Positions 1 to 8,694 of a stretch of 36,634 nt of DNA are shown in pieces. Below the pieces are notes generated by a model. The model was not told the origin of the DNA. It ran no database searches and worked only from the letters and a program-made list of their open reading frames with translations. Positions within the stretch are counted from its first letter, which is position 1. Every line of letters begins with the position of its first letter. This DNA comes from Psychromonas arctica DSM 14288 (GTDB lineage: Bacteria > Pseudomonadota > Gammaproteobacteria > Enterobacterales > Psychromonadaceae): the NCBI RefSeq assembly GCF_000482725.1, contig NZ_AXWP01000059.1:1-36634 (forward strand), written 5' to 3'. A program made the position numbers and the translations under genes.

Positions 1-317
1 GAGATAATATGTCCAAACAAATGCTTGGATACAGTGCCAGGCTTCCCCAGTTATTACACTGACTCCCTGTTAGAAATGACCACCCTCAAACACAGTGTTG
101 GTCTGACTGAGTATTGGACTTCGCGCTATTTTGGACGCTTATCCACCAACACTGCCGAAACAGGTTACGGTTAGTTGTGTACTTCTAACTTCCTATGGCT
201 TCCTTCAGACCCCACCGTTAGCCAGTGACGCCCTTGCCATTCGGATTATCTTCCCCTCAATCAGGGTGATCTCACTTTCTTGCAAGTGAGCGGGTTTGCC
301 AGCTTTGCTGGGCAAAC
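1..317 (-). mobile_element. Group IIC intron, 5' part of ribozyme domain I (runs off window)
   Basis: Read on the minus strand, this stretch carries the conserved landmarks of the 5' half of a class C group II intron. In order they are: a first stem at 317-297 (GTTTGCCCAGC against GCTGGCAAAC), the GGCAAGGGCGTC segment (238-227), GGTCTGAAGGAAGC (211-198), GGATAAG followed by GCGAAGTCC (143-116), and CTGGGGAAGCCTGG (50-37). Their order and spacing agree with the Oceanobacillus iheyensis IIC intron as I remember it. The element begins directly after the T-run of a hairpin terminator, which is the usual IIC target site. The first bases are GTTTG rather than the usual GTGYG. The reverse transcriptase and 3' domains would lie beyond base 1, so activity cannot be judged. 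Confidence 0.82.
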
Positions 318-353
318 AAAAAACCCCTGAAAACAGTCATTCTCAGGGGTTTT
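318..353 (-). terminator. Rho-independent terminator of the cydABX operon
   Basis: An 11-bp perfect stem (320-330 with 343-353, AAAACCCCTGA/TCAGGGGTTTT) with a 12-base loop. On the minus strand it is followed by a run of six T (323-318). It lies 52 bases past the cydX stop and is the likely end of the cyd transcript. It also forms the insertion target of the adjoining group IIC intron. Confidence 0.88.
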
Positions 354-405
354 AAAATATTAAAAATAAATTCAGCCATTAACGGGAGTGACTTTATCTA
401 TTTAT

Positions 406-561
406 TTACGTTGTAATTTTTGTGTTTGATGATTGTTTATTTTGTTGTTCACCTTCTTTATTATCACGCTCATTAGTTTCGACTTGCTCTAACCACAAAC
501 CGTTAATAATGCCTAATGAACATGCTAATAAAACACCTAAAATCCATGCAAAATACCACAT
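406..561 (-). CDS. cydX: CydX, small subunit of cytochrome bd oxidase
   Basis: A 51-residue protein starting MWYFAWILGVLLACSLGIIN, the characteristic CydX/YbgT start: one N-terminal transmembrane helix, then a short hydrophilic tail rich in Q, N, E and K. CydX is a small membrane subunit that stabilises the haem site of cytochrome bd quinol oxidase (CydAB). The gene follows cydB after 13 bases, on the same strand, with an AGGAG ribosome site about 7 bases before ATG. The tail is a little longer than in E. coli (37 residues in total there). The operon ends at the hairpin at 320-353. Identification is firm from the N-terminal motif and context. Confidence 0.93.
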   Translation of the reverse strand: MWYFAWILGVLLACSLGIINGLWLEQVETNERDNKEGEQQNKQSSNTKITT

Positions 562-574
562 AATAAACTCCTAA

Positions 575-1714
575 TTAATACGCTGAATGTTTGTTTTTTT
601 TCATATGGGCAATCCCAATACGTCCAAACATTTTTAAATAAGCAAACCCTGTATATAGCAGAATGATTGGTATAAAGATCGCCGCTGCAATGGTCATAAT
701 ATTTAATGTGAATTCACTTGAAACAGCATCCCATACCGTCAAACTTGCACTTGGGTCTAGGCTAGAAGGCATGATGAACGGGAACATGCTGAGTCCACAG
801 GTCAATAACACACCAATAATACCTACACTAGTGCAAGTAAATGCGCTGCCGCTATAATCTTTTTTACTAGCAAACCAAGCCAATAATGGGAATAACAAAC
901 CAACAGCAGGTGCGATCATCGCGAGTGGATATTTCTCATAGTTCGCTAACCATGCACCAGATTCTGTTACCGCTGTTTTAAGTAATGGATTGGCTGGACC
1001 GTTGTTATCAATCATTGACGTCAGTACATAACCGTCAACCCCTTTTGCTAACCACAAACCTAATATTGCAAATAAACTAACAACAAGAGGTGCAACAATG
1101 AGACTCACCATTCTCGCCCGCTCGCGGATTTCCGCCTCTGTTTTCATTTGTAACCAAGTAGAACCTTGTAATACAAACAATAACAACGTAAATACACCCA
1201 CTAATAAAGCAAATGGATTTAACAACCCAAAGAAGCTACCGTGATATGTTGAGCGTAAAAACTCATCTAAAGTAAAAGGCACACCTTGTAATAGATTACC
1301 AAAAGCAACACCAAACATGATTGGAGGCACAGCACTACCAATGAAAATGCCCCAGTCAAAAGTACTACGCCAGCGTGTATCGGCAATTTTACTGCGATAA
1401 TCAAAACCGACCGGTCTAAAAAACAGTGCAAATAAAGTCAACATCATCGCAACATAGAAACCGGAAAATGCAGTTGCATAAACCGCTGGCCATGCGGCAA
1501 AAATTGCCCCTGCGGCTAACACTAACCAAACCTGGTTACCTTCCCAATGTGGCGCAATACTATTAATCATAATTCGACGATCTTGATCTGTTTTACCTAT
1601 TACAGGAAGCAATGCACCCACGCCCATATCAAAACCATCGGTTATAACAAAACCAATCAACAGCACGCTGATCAATCCCCACCAAATGACTTTTAACGTT
1701 TCGTAATCAAACAT
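575..1714 (-). CDS. cydB: Cytochrome bd ubiquinol oxidase subunit II
   Basis: 379 residues, the normal CydB length, opening MFDYETLKVIWWGLISVLLI with the conserved GFDMGVGALLP segment at about residues 27-37. Strongly hydrophobic stretches along the whole length fit the multi-helix inner-membrane fold. CydB pairs with CydA to form the high-affinity terminal oxidase that reduces O2 to water with electrons from ubiquinol, generating proton motive force without pumping. The gene starts 9 bases after the cydA stop and is followed by cydX, so this is a cydABX operon on the minus strand. No ybgE or ybgC-tol genes follow; the operon ends in a terminator with an intron behind it. Confidence 0.97.
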   Translation of the reverse strand: MFDYETLKVIWWGLISVLLIGFVITDGFDMGVGALLPVIGKTDQDRRIMINSIAPHWEGNQVWLVLAAGAIFAAWPAVYATAFSGFYVAMMLTLFALFFRPVGFDYRSKIADTRWRSTFDWGIFIGSAVPPIMFGVAFGNLLQGVPFTLDEFLRSTYHGSFFGLLNPFALLVGVFTLLLFVLQGSTWLQMKTEAEIRERARMVSLIVAPLVVSLFAILGLWLAKGVDGYVLTSMIDNNGPANPLLKTAVTESGAWLANYEKYPLAMIAPAVGLLFPLLAWFASKKDYSGSAFTCTSVGIIGVLLTCGLSMFPFIMPSSLDPSASLTVWDAVSSEFTLNIMTIAAAIFIPIILLYTGFAYLKMFGRIGIAHMKKNKHSAY

Positions 1715-1723
1715 AATTTATCC

Positions 1724-3283
1724 TTATCCTTGCTTGTTTTCGAGTTGTTCAAAATGGTAACGTCCAGTTTTTAAACTACTTGGACCTAAGCGTGCAAAAC
1801 GGAACATCAAGAACATTTCAACGGCCAACAGTACGGTATAAAACGATGCAATAGAGATAATACTGAACCAAACTTGCTCTACTGAAACAGACGATGTCCC
1901 CATGTGAGTTGGTAATATTTCAGCAATCGCCCAAGGCTGACGACCATATTCAGCAACAAACCAACCTGCTTCAATCGCAATCCAAGGGAGTGGCAGACTG
2001 TACAGGCAAATACGGTGGAATATTTTATTTTGGCCAATTTTATTTCTCGCTGATTGATAAAAGGCGAATAAGAAAATAAACAACATAGCAATACCACTGC
2101 CGACCATGATTCGAAATGACCAGAACATAGGTGTGACACCTGGAATACTGTCATCCACTGCCATTTTAATTTGCTCTTCCGTTGCATCAACAACATTAGG
2201 TGCAAACCTTTTTAACAATAAGCCATAACCTAAGTCCTCTTTGACTTGATTAAAGGCTTCAACATTTTCTGGCGTATCATCTCCAGCTTTTATTTTTTCT
2301 AATAACGAATAAGCCACCATACCAGTTCGAATACGAGTATCATGTTCTGCCATCAGGTCTTTTAAACCCGTTACTTCTTCGTCAATAGAACGAGTAGCAA
2401 TAATACCTAATGCATAAGGTATTTTGAGTGCATAATCCGTACGTTGCTCTTCTTGATTAGGTAATCCAATGAGAGTGAAAGAAGCAGGAGCTGGATGTGT
2501 TTCCCATTCCGATTCTATTGCAGCAAGCTTAACTTTTTGTATATCACCGACTTCATATCCACTTTCATCACCTAGAATGATCGTAGACAAGATCCCTGCA
2601 GTACCAAACGCAGCAGCAATGGCAAACGAGCGCTTAGCAAATGCAATATCACGCCCTTTTAATAAATAATATGAACTAATTGCTAATACAAACATGGCAC
2701 CGGCAACATAACCAGAAGCCACCGTATGTACGAACTTAACTTGTGCAACTGGGTTAAATACAAGGTCAACAAAGCTGTTCATTTCCATACGCATGGTTTC
2801 ATAGTTAAACTCTGCACCAACCGGGTTTTGCATCCAAGCGTTGGCAATCAAAATCCATAATGCCGACATACTTGAACCAAAAGCGACTAAGAACGTAGCA
2901 GCTAAATGCTGTAACTTAGAAAGCCTATCCCAGCCAAAAAAGAATAAACCAACAAAGGTCGATTCTAAAAAGAAGGCCATCATGCCTTCAATAGCCAGCG
3001 GAGCACCAAACACATCTCCCACATAATGCGAATAATAAGCCCAGTTAGTACCAAACTGGAATTCCATTGTAAGACCAGTAGCAACCCCAAGTGCAAAGTT
3101 AATACCAAATAACTTGCCCCAGAACTTAGTCATGTCTTTGTAGATTTCTTTGCTAGTCATCACATAAAGTGACTCCATGATCAGCAACATCCAAGCTAAC
3201 CCAAGGGTTAAAGGCACAAATAAAAAGTGATACATCGCGGTCATCGCAAATTGAAACCGGGATAGATCAACTAGATCGTCCAT
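1724..3283 (-). CDS. cydA: Cytochrome bd ubiquinol oxidase subunit I
   Basis: 519 residues (E. coli 522). The haem ligands fall at the same numbers as in E. coli: H19 (haem b595), H186 and M393 (haem b558). Glutamates E99 and E107 and the GRQPW quinol-site motif (447-451) are also present. CydA holds the quinol oxidation site and the haems of the oxygen-scavenging bd oxidase in the inner membrane. The start is supported by an AGGAG ribosome site. It is the first gene of cydABX. A 746-base gene-free region lies upstream, with a tandem repeat close to the gene and a distant FNR box, suggesting control by oxygen. Confidence 0.97.
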   Translation of the reverse strand: MDDLVDLSRFQFAMTAMYHFLFVPLTLGLAWMLLIMESLYVMTSKEIYKDMTKFWGKLFGINFALGVATGLTMEFQFGTNWAYYSHYVGDVFGAPLAIEGMMAFFLESTFVGLFFFGWDRLSKLQHLAATFLVAFGSSMSALWILIANAWMQNPVGAEFNYETMRMEMNSFVDLVFNPVAQVKFVHTVASGYVAGAMFVLAISSYYLLKGRDIAFAKRSFAIAAAFGTAGILSTIILGDESGYEVGDIQKVKLAAIESEWETHPAPASFTLIGLPNQEEQRTDYALKIPYALGIIATRSIDEEVTGLKDLMAEHDTRIRTGMVAYSLLEKIKAGDDTPENVEAFNQVKEDLGYGLLLKRFAPNVVDATEEQIKMAVDDSIPGVTPMFWSFRIMVGSGIAMLFIFLFAFYQSARNKIGQNKIFHRICLYSLPLPWIAIEAGWFVAEYGRQPWAIAEILPTHMGTSSVSVEQVWFSIISIASFYTVLLAVEMFLMFRFARLGPSSLKTGRYHFEQLENKQG

Positions 3284-3305
3284 TGTATTCTCCTAAGCTT
3301 ATAAG

Positions 3306-3337
3306 TTATTAATGTGTAAAATTATTAATGTATAAAT
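3306..3337. repeat. Imperfect 16-bp tandem repeat before cydA
   Basis: Two adjoining copies, TTATTAATGTGTAAAA (3306-3321) and TTATTAATGTATAAAT (3322-3337), 14 of 16 bases identical, ending about 22 bases upstream of the cydA start region. The TTAAT cores resemble ArcA-type direct repeats, but spacing and sequence are not close enough to assign a regulator. Confidence 0.6.
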
Positions 3338-3852
3338 TTTATGGTGGTAAATTTTTGCTTATTAAGCTGAGCTATAAAAACCGCTTAATGTCTAAATTAG
3401 TATTTAAGAAACAGCGCATTAACCGCTATTTAGTCGATTATGTATTGAAATAACAGAACGAATGTAAGAGAAAAAGAGAGTATAAAAAACATTATTTAAA
3501 ACAGCATTGCTGAATATTGTGCAAGATTGGCTAGCTGCTCTCATTGATGCACTAAAAAAAACGAAAATTAAAATAGAAAAATAGGATCGGTTAAGCGTTA
3601 TAAAAGCCACTTTTTTAGTTATTAATGCAGCGGTTAATTTTCTAATCAAAGGGATAGAAAAAATTCTATTTTGAGGCAAAATATTTTTAAGCATTTTCCA
3701 CGACCTTTAAAATTAACACACTAAAAATAAATATCAGGCTAGCTTGTTAAGTTAATGTAACAACAATAGCTCAACACATCAATCCATTAACCAAGCTGCA
3801 ACATGCAAGCAACACTGCTTTAACATCAATAACTTACAAAGTTAAGTACGTT

Positions 3853-3882
3853 ATTTATACTGTTTATATTGATCTCGATCAA
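3853..3882 (-). promoter_or_regulatory. FNR box overlapping a sigma70-like promoter, far upstream of cydA
   Basis: TTGATCTCGATCAA (3869-3882) is a perfect match to the FNR/Anr consensus TTGAT-N4-ATCAA. Read on the minus strand, the first half also serves as a -35 (TTGATC, 3882-3877), followed after exactly 17 bases by TATAAA (3859-3854). Start of transcription would be near 3846. Since the box covers the -35, FNR binding here would be expected to repress this promoter, which fits FNR repression of cyd in E. coli. The nearest downstream minus-strand gene is cydA, 560 bases away; an RNA gene in between is possible but not visible. Confidence 0.6.
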
Positions 3883-3959
3883 GCTAAAAGTGTGATCATG
3901 AATAAATAAATAAGAATTGTGAAATAGGCATAGGAAACGACAGGAAGCATTAAAGTAAC

Positions 3960-3998
3960 CTGCATATTAATATTGATTTAATCGATTTCAATATGCAG
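3960..3998. repeat. 39-base near-palindrome downstream of ruvB
   Basis: The outer arms CTGCATATT (3960-3968) and AATATGCAG (3990-3998) match perfectly. Inside, ATTGAT and ATCGAT arms pair around a TTA centre. It lies 32 bases after the ruvB stop. There is no T-run on either side, so it may be a ruvB transcript-end hairpin of an unusual kind or a protein-binding palindrome. Confidence 0.5.
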
Positions 3999-4029
3999 AT
4001 AAAAGTAGGTGATGAATTAAGACATTGAT

Positions 4030-5037
4030 CTATATTGCAGGTTTATCGAAACCAAAATGTAAGTAGGTACGATTAGTAGCAATTCGTCCTCGTGGAGTAC
4101 GTTGTAAAAAACCTTGTTGAATCAAATAAGGTTCTAACACATCTTCAATGGTTTCTTTTTCTTCACCAATCGCTGCCGCTAAGTTATCTAAGCCTACAGG
4201 ACCACCTTGAAAAGTGTCTAGAATCGCCATTAATAATTTACGGTCCATATAATCGAAACCTTCGTTATCAACCTCTAACATGTCTAAGGCTTGTTTCGCT
4301 ATGTCGTCATTGATCACAGCGGCTTTTTTAACTTGGGCAAAGTCTCGAACTCGGCGTAACAAACGATTTGCAATACGTGGTGTTCCACGCGAACGACGTG
4401 CAACTTCAACAGCCCCCAACTCGTCCATCACTAATTGTAAATGTGAAGCACTGCGCATAACTATTTTGGTTAATGATTTGAGGTCATAATATTCTAAACG
4501 TTGCACAATACCAAAACGGTCACGCAGCGGAGAAGTCAATGAACCCGCACGCGTTGTTGCACCGATCAGGGTAAATGGCGGCAAATCTAACTTAATAGAG
4601 CGAGCTGCAGGGCCCTCACCAATCATGATATCTAACTGGTAATCTTCCATCGCAGGATAGAGGATCTCTTCAACCACCGGGCTCAAACGATGTATTTCAT
4701 CAATAAATAACACATCATTTTCTTCAAGATTAGTTAATAGTGCCGCTAAATCGCCTGCTTTTTCTAAAATAGGCCCGGAGGTGGTTTTAATATTAACTTT
4801 AAGTTCATTAGCAACAATATGCGATAAAGTGGTTTTACCTAAGCCTGGCGGGCCAAAAATAAGTAAATGATCTAACGCTTCATCACGCTGTCGAGCAGCT
4901 TCAATGAAAATTTCCATTTGTGCATTCACTTGCGGCTGACCTTCATAATCCGCTAATAATTTAGGACGAATGGCTCGGTCTATTAAATTATCATCGATCT
5001 TTTGCGTACCGGAAATAAGGCGATCTTCTTCAATCAT
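4030..5037 (-). CDS. ruvB: Holliday junction branch-migration ATPase RuvB
   Basis: 335 residues (E. coli 336), starting [10 protein letters not shown]. Walker A GPPGLGKT lies at 62-69 and Walker B with DEIH at 113-116; the C-terminal winged-helix DNA-binding part ends with [10 protein letters not shown]. RuvB forms hexameric rings that, with RuvA, drive Holliday-junction branch migration in recombinational repair. ruvA lies upstream on the same strand, 126 bases away, and probably shares its SOS-controlled promoter. The gap between ruvA and ruvB is longer than in E. coli but shows no clear terminator. Confidence 0.97.
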   Translation of the reverse strand: MIEEDRLISGTQKIDDNLIDRAIRPKLLADYEGQPQVNAQMEIFIEAARQRDEALDHLLIFGPPGLGKTTLSHIVANELKVNIKTTSGPILEKAGDLAALLTNLEENDVLFIDEIHRLSPVVEEILYPAMEDYQLDIMIGEGPAARSIKLDLPPFTLIGATTRAGSLTSPLRDRFGIVQRLEYYDLKSLTKIVMRSASHLQLVMDELGAVEVARRSRGTPRIANRLLRRVRDFAQVKKAAVINDDIAKQALDMLEVDNEGFDYMDRKLLMAILDTFQGGPVGLDNLAAAIGEEKETIEDVLEPYLIQQGFLQRTPRGRIATNRTYLHFGFDKPAI

Positions 5038-5163
5038 GAATTACTCTGTTAGTGATTAAGATAAAATAATGGCTAAGCTAAAAAACGATTAACAGTGACT
5101 ATTAAAACTAGCTGTTAATAATAAACAATAGTTAAAAAGATAATAGACGGGTAGCGAAGGTAT

Positions 5164-5787
5164 TTACATCATATTTTTTAACGAACTACGAATAAGTGCC
5201 TCACAATCCATCCCCTCTTGGTAAACTTGTTGAATAGTTTTTTCTGCCACTGCCGGTTTATACCCTAGTGCGATTAAGGCACTGATTGCTTCATCTTTTG
5301 CATTACCACTAACAAAGGTACTTTCAAAGTCATTGGTGAGTGATAATCTATCGGATTCTGGTGTTAATAAATCAGAACCACCCCAGTTTTTGAGACGATC
5401 TTTCATTTCGACCACTAAACGCTCAGCCGTTTTTTTACCAACACCCGGTAACTTAACTAAAGTAGTGACGGCATCATTATTAATACACTGCACAAATTGG
5501 TTTGCTGACATTCCTGATAAAATAGCCAAAGCTAATTTTGGCCCGACACCATTCACTTTGATTAACTCTCGAAACATCGCTCTTTCATGTTTATCGGCAA
5601 AGCCATAAAGCAATTGTGCATCTTCTCTGACCACAAAATGTGTATAAACTACTGCTTCCTCACCAACCGCGGGTAAAGGGTAAAAGGAGCTCATTGGTAA
5701 TTGTATTTCGTAACCAACACCTGATACGTCTAATAATATCTCAGGGGGTTGTTTTTCTAATAAAATACCACGTAACAATCCAATCAT
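5164..5787 (-). CDS. ruvA: Holliday junction DNA-binding protein RuvA
   Basis: 207 residues (E. coli 203), starting [20 protein letters not shown]. It shows the usual layout: an OB-fold N-terminus, the helix-hairpin-helix core with [13 protein letters not shown] and [20 protein letters not shown], and a C-terminal RuvB-contact domain after an acidic, serine-rich linker. RuvA tetramers clamp the four-way junction and recruit RuvB. A LexA-type box (5843-5862) lies about 55 bases before the start codon, so SOS induction is expected, as in enterics. The rarD-type gene upstream separates it from ruvC. Confidence 0.97.
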   Translation of the reverse strand: MIGLLRGILLEKQPPEILLDVSGVGYEIQLPMSSFYPLPAVGEEAVVYTHFVVREDAQLLYGFADKHERAMFRELIKVNGVGPKLALAILSGMSANQFVQCINNDAVTTLVKLPGVGKKTAERLVVEMKDRLKNWGGSDLLTPESDRLSLTNDFESTFVSGNAKDEAISALIALGYKPAVAEKTIQQVYQEGMDCEALIRSSLKNMM

Positions 5788-5828
5788 GCTGTTCCCTGCT
5801 TTTTAATTAATGAATAAATTAAGAAACC

Positions 5829-5876
5829 CAAGCATAAAAAACAACTGACTAAATATCCAGTGTTTTTTTATGCTTG
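5829..5876. repeat. Long inverted repeat between rarD and ruvA
   Basis: CAAGCATAAAAAAC (5829-5842) pairs with GTTTTTTTATGCTTG (5862-5876) with one bulged base, and the inner ACTG/CAGT arms extend the stem. It lies directly after the rarD stop and could end that transcript, although neither side has a clean T-run beyond the stem. Its centre is the ruvA LexA box. Confidence 0.6.
5843..5862 (-). promoter_or_regulatory. LexA (SOS) box in front of ruvA
   Basis: AACTGACTAAATATCCAGTG contains CTG-N10-CAG (5845-5860) with an AT-rich centre, the pattern of gammaproteobacterial LexA operators (E. coli consensus TACTG-(TA)5-CAGTA). It sits 56-75 bases upstream of the ruvA start. A candidate -35/-10 pair (TTGTTT, 17 bases, TAATTT) overlaps and follows it on the minus strand. 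Confidence 0.72.
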
Positions 5877-5881
5877 TTGCT

Positions 5882-6769
5882 TTATTTAAACCATTTAATT
5901 AATTTATTCTCAAAAACAAACACGACGATACCAAACCAGATACAAGCAAAGGTAAACATTTTAATAAAAGAGATCGGTTCATCGTAGACAAGTACAGCAA
6001 ACAAAAATAATAATGAAGGTGCTAAATATTGGAAAAAACCTAGTGTTGAAAGGGGTAAACGTAAAGCCGCTTGACCAAAAAAGATCAACGGTAATGCGGT
6101 CACTACGCCAGCAAGCATTAACCATAAATTCAGTGACCATGTGTTAAGGAGTAGATTTGAAGTATCGCTGTCTGTCATTGCCATTAAATAAAAAGCCGCT
6201 ACAGGTAAAACCACCATGGTTTCAATGAATAAACCAGTGATTGCTTTTACTTTAACTTTTTTACGCAATAAACCGTAAAAAGCAAAACTGATTGGCAGTA
6301 CTAATGATACCCAAGGTAATTCGCCTACTTGCCAAGCCTGCGCACTTACCCCAATAAAAGCTAATAAAACAGCAAACCACTTAATACGAGATAAGCGCTC
6401 ACTTAAAAAAACTAACCCCAGCATCACATTTATAATTGGGTTAATAAAATAGCCTAAACTCGCTTCTAACATTTTTCCGTTGTTAATAGCCCAAATAAAA
6501 ACAAGCCAATTACAGCTGATCAGCAACGAGGTTATGGTTAATACCAACAGACTTTTATAATTACACGCAACTTCTAAAACATTAGGCCAATGTTTTAAAT
6601 AAGTAATAAATAAAGCAGTAACAACAACCGACCAAATAACACGATGCGAGAGAATTTCGTAAACAGGAATAAACCCTAAGTACTTAAAATAAACAGGTGC
6701 AAATCCCCACATTAAATAAGCACCTAGTGCGTATAGAATACCAACCTGTAATTCAGATAGTTTGTTCAT
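5882..6769 (-). CDS. rarD: RarD-type EamA/DMT family permease
   Basis: 295 residues with about ten hydrophobic segments. The N-terminal GILYALGAYLMWGFAPVYFK is the hallmark of the RarD branch of drug/metabolite transporters (the chloramphenicol-sensitivity protein family). SHRVIWS near residues 42-48 and EASLGYFINPIINVMLG near 102-118 are also typical. The protein is an inner-membrane carrier; its substrate is unknown. It lies between ruvC (about 80 bases upstream) and ruvA on the same strand, an unusual place, since ruvC and ruvA are generally adjacent. The long inverted repeat after its stop may keep its transcription separate from ruvAB. Confidence 0.88.
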   Translation of the reverse strand: MNKLSELQVGILYALGAYLMWGFAPVYFKYLGFIPVYEILSHRVIWSVVVTALFITYLKHWPNVLEVACNYKSLLVLTITSLLISCNWLVFIWAINNGKMLEASLGYFINPIINVMLGLVFLSERLSRIKWFAVLLAFIGVSAQAWQVGELPWVSLVLPISFAFYGLLRKKVKVKAITGLFIETMVVLPVAAFYLMAMTDSDTSNLLLNTWSLNLWLMLAGVVTALPLIFFGQAALRLPLSTLGFFQYLAPSLLFLFAVLVYDEPISFIKMFTFACIWFGIVVFVFENKLIKWFK

Positions 6770-6849
6770 ATTTTCTCGATCATAAGCAGTTAAACCTCAA
6801 ATACAGGGAGTCTAATGTTAGATAAAAGTTAAAAATAGAGTGTTAACAA

Positions 6850-7371
6850 TTAACGGAAACGACCTCGGACGGTTTTTTTCACTTGCCCTGCCATTGCAAC
6901 TAAAGATTGCGCGGTATGAGCATGACAAATGGCCACTGCTAACCCATCCGCAGCATCAGCCTGCGGGCGACCAGATAAATGCAGTATTTGCATCACCATC
7001 GATTGCACTTGCTCTTTTGAAGCCGCTCCGGTGCCTACTACTGCTTGCTTAATTTGCCTTGCTGAATATTCACACACGTATAAATCAGACTGAGTAGCTG
7101 CAACCATCGCCGCCCCTCTTGCTTGACCTAGCTTTAATGCTGAATCTGGGTTCTTGGCCATAAACACTTGTTCGATAGCAAACTCAGAAGGGTTATATTG
7201 CTGGATGATTTCAGCAATACCATTAAAAATCATGTTTAACTTAGGTGCAAGCGTATCGCCTTTAGTGCGAATACAACCACTGGCTAAATAAATACATTGA
7301 TTGCCTTTTTGCTGGATAACACCATATCCAGTGATCCTAGACCCAGGATCAATGCCCAAAATAATACTCAA
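6850..7371 (-). CDS. ruvC: Holliday junction resolvase RuvC (TTG start)
   Basis: 173 residues, exactly the E. coli length, if translation starts at TTG 7371, giving [28 protein letters not shown] lies about 7 bases before this TTG; the ATG eight codons further up has no such site and adds residues foreign to the family. The four acidic catalytic residues fall where expected: D8, E67, D139 and D142. RuvC is a dimeric Mg2+-dependent endonuclease that nicks Holliday junctions symmetrically. yebC, its frequent upstream neighbour, is absent; a 276-base gap without recognisable features precedes the gene. Confidence 0.95.
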   Translation of the reverse strand: MSIILGIDPGSRITGYGVIQQKGNQCIYLASGCIRTKGDTLAPKLNMIFNGIAEIIQQYNPSEFAIEQVFMAKNPDSALKLGQARGAAMVAATQSDLYVCEYSARQIKQAVVGTGAASKEQVQSMVMQILHLSGRPQADAADGLAVAICHAHTAQSLVAMAGQVKKTVRGRFR

Positions 7372-7647
7372 CGCTATGCCACCTTTTATGATCACTTATT
7401 ATAATTATTTGTCGATTAAACTTGAAATGAAGTCGCCCATCACAAAAGTTATCACACAGCTATAAACTTTCTTAGCCATTACTGACTATGAGACCTTTTT
7501 CATTCACAGAGGTAATAAAAACAGCAAACATAGTGACTGAAGCGACGTCAAATATCCACTTAAAAAAGGCAGAAACAAAATAAGCTGGCCTCCAATCAAA
7601 AGGCTTTAAAAAATAACAATTTAAAGACTAAAGAATAAAGAGTTCGT

Positions 7648-8589
7648 TTACGTTTTTTTAAAAAAATGCTGTTCTAAAAATCGATTACGTAATGCCGGCA
7701 CATTTTTTTCGGCTGATAAGACAAAATCAATAAAAGCTTTAGCGATAGGCGATAAATGCTTACTCTCATGGTGAACTAAATACCAACTTCTAACAAGTGG
7801 AAACCCTTCGACCTTTAGTTCGACCAATATTCCTGTCGCTAACTCTAACGTAACACTATGCCTAGAAACCACTGAAATACCTAAATCTGCCATAACAGCT
7901 TGTTTAATTGTCTCGCTATTACCAAGTGTCATATTAACCTTTAGCGGCACGTTTTTGTCTTTTAAAAATTGTTCGAATGCTTTACGTGTCCCCGACCCCT
8001 TTTCTCGATGTATAAAGGCATGCTCTGATAACTCTGATAATGGAATGTGCTTACATTTAGCTAAAGCATGTTGCGGACTGGCGATTAAAATAATAGGATT
8101 ATCCACAAAAGGATATTTAGTTAATGCCATTGTTTCAGGGATCAACCCCATGATCACTAAGTCATCTTTATTTTCATGCAACCGTTGAATGATTTGCTCT
8201 CGATTAACAATATCAAGATGAAAGTTAACTTTTGGGTGTAATTTATGAAAGGCACCTAATAAATGTGGCGTAAAGTATTTAGCACTGGTCACAGCAGATA
8301 AACAAAAATCACCAGCTAACTCCCCTTTTAAACCACTTAATGTCATATCGATATTATCAAAACTAATAAATAACTCATCACAGAATACCTTCAACTCTTT
8401 ACCCGCAGGCGTCAGGAATAACGTTTTGCCTATCTTTTCAAATAGGAATATATCCAAATTATTTTCTAACTGTTTTAATTGGATGCTAACCGCAGGTTGC
8501 GATAAACCGAGCTTATCTGCCGCTTTGGTATAATTCATAGAAATAGCGACTTGACGAAAAACTTTTAATTGATGGAGGGTAGCGCGCAT
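7648..8589 (-). CDS. LysR-family transcriptional regulator
   Basis: 313 residues. The N-terminal winged helix-turn-helix (about 1-60) reads TLHQLKVFRQVAISMNYTKA, then AADKLGLSQPAVSIQLKQLE. The C-terminal periplasmic-binding-like effector domain (about 90-295) includes the FIHREKGSGTRKAFE effector-pocket segment, typical of the CbbR/CysB-like group. It is divergent from the beta-carbonic anhydrase gene with about 105 bases between the starts, the classic LysR arrangement. It therefore probably controls carbonic anhydrase, perhaps in response to CO2, bicarbonate or a metabolite. Target and ligand are inferred from position only. Confidence 0.9.
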   Translation of the reverse strand: MRATLHQLKVFRQVAISMNYTKAADKLGLSQPAVSIQLKQLENNLDIFLFEKIGKTLFLTPAGKELKVFCDELFISFDNIDMTLSGLKGELAGDFCLSAVTSAKYFTPHLLGAFHKLHPKVNFHLDIVNREQIIQRLHENKDDLVIMGLIPETMALTKYPFVDNPIILIASPQHALAKCKHIPLSELSEHAFIHREKGSGTRKAFEQFLKDKNVPLKVNMTLGNSETIKQAVMADLGISVVSRHSVTLELATGILVELKVEGFPLVRSWYLVHHESKHLSPIAKAFIDFVLSAEKNVPALRNRFLEQHFFKKT

Positions 8590-8694
8590 ATCAGATCATT
8601 AACCTTTGTTTATGATAAAAATAAAATTTATTAATTTTTATTAATGTAATTTATCCTCTATTATCAGCTTTATGTCAATAATAAGGAAAATCCT
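8590..8694. promoter_or_regulatory. Divergent promoter region, lysR / carbonic anhydrase
   Basis: An AT-rich 105-base spacer between divergently transcribed genes. It includes ATAAAATTTAT (8621-8631) and the repeated TTATTAAT near 8629-8644, plausible LysR contact sequences of partial dyad symmetry. An AAGGAAA ribosome site precedes the carbonic anhydrase ATG. The exact operator cannot be fixed by eye. Confidence 0.4.

Larger units (their letters stand above)
3284..4029. other. Long gene-poor region between ruvB and cydA (probable cyd regulatory leader)
   Basis: 746 bases without a convincing gene. Features seen: an imperfect 16-base tandem repeat (3306-3337) just before cydA; an inverted repeat ATTAAGC/GCTTAAT (3361-3367 with 3383-3389); a GTTAAGTTAA stretch near 3746-3757 reminiscent of ArcA sites; an FNR box at 3869-3882; and a near-palindrome at 3960-3998. 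A 91-codon minus-strand frame (3419-3694) has a possible AAGG site but no recognisable family or convincing composition, so I do not call it a gene. If the promoter at 3853-3882 drives cydA, the leader would be about 560 bases. Confidence 0.6.

Noticed and set aside
1-174. Plus-strand open frame of 57 codons running in from the window edge
   Set aside because: It lies wholly antisense to the conserved group IIC intron landmarks; the frame shows no protein family and is explained by chance.
1879-2205. Minus-strand 108-codon frame inside cydA in another phase
   Set aside because: Overlaps the conserved quinol-site and haem-ligand part of cydA; no independent evidence.
3419-3694. 91-codon minus-strand frame upstream of cydA
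   Set aside because: Weak ribosome site, no recognisable family and a composition like random AT-rich sequence. Kept only as a possibility in the FNR-box finding.
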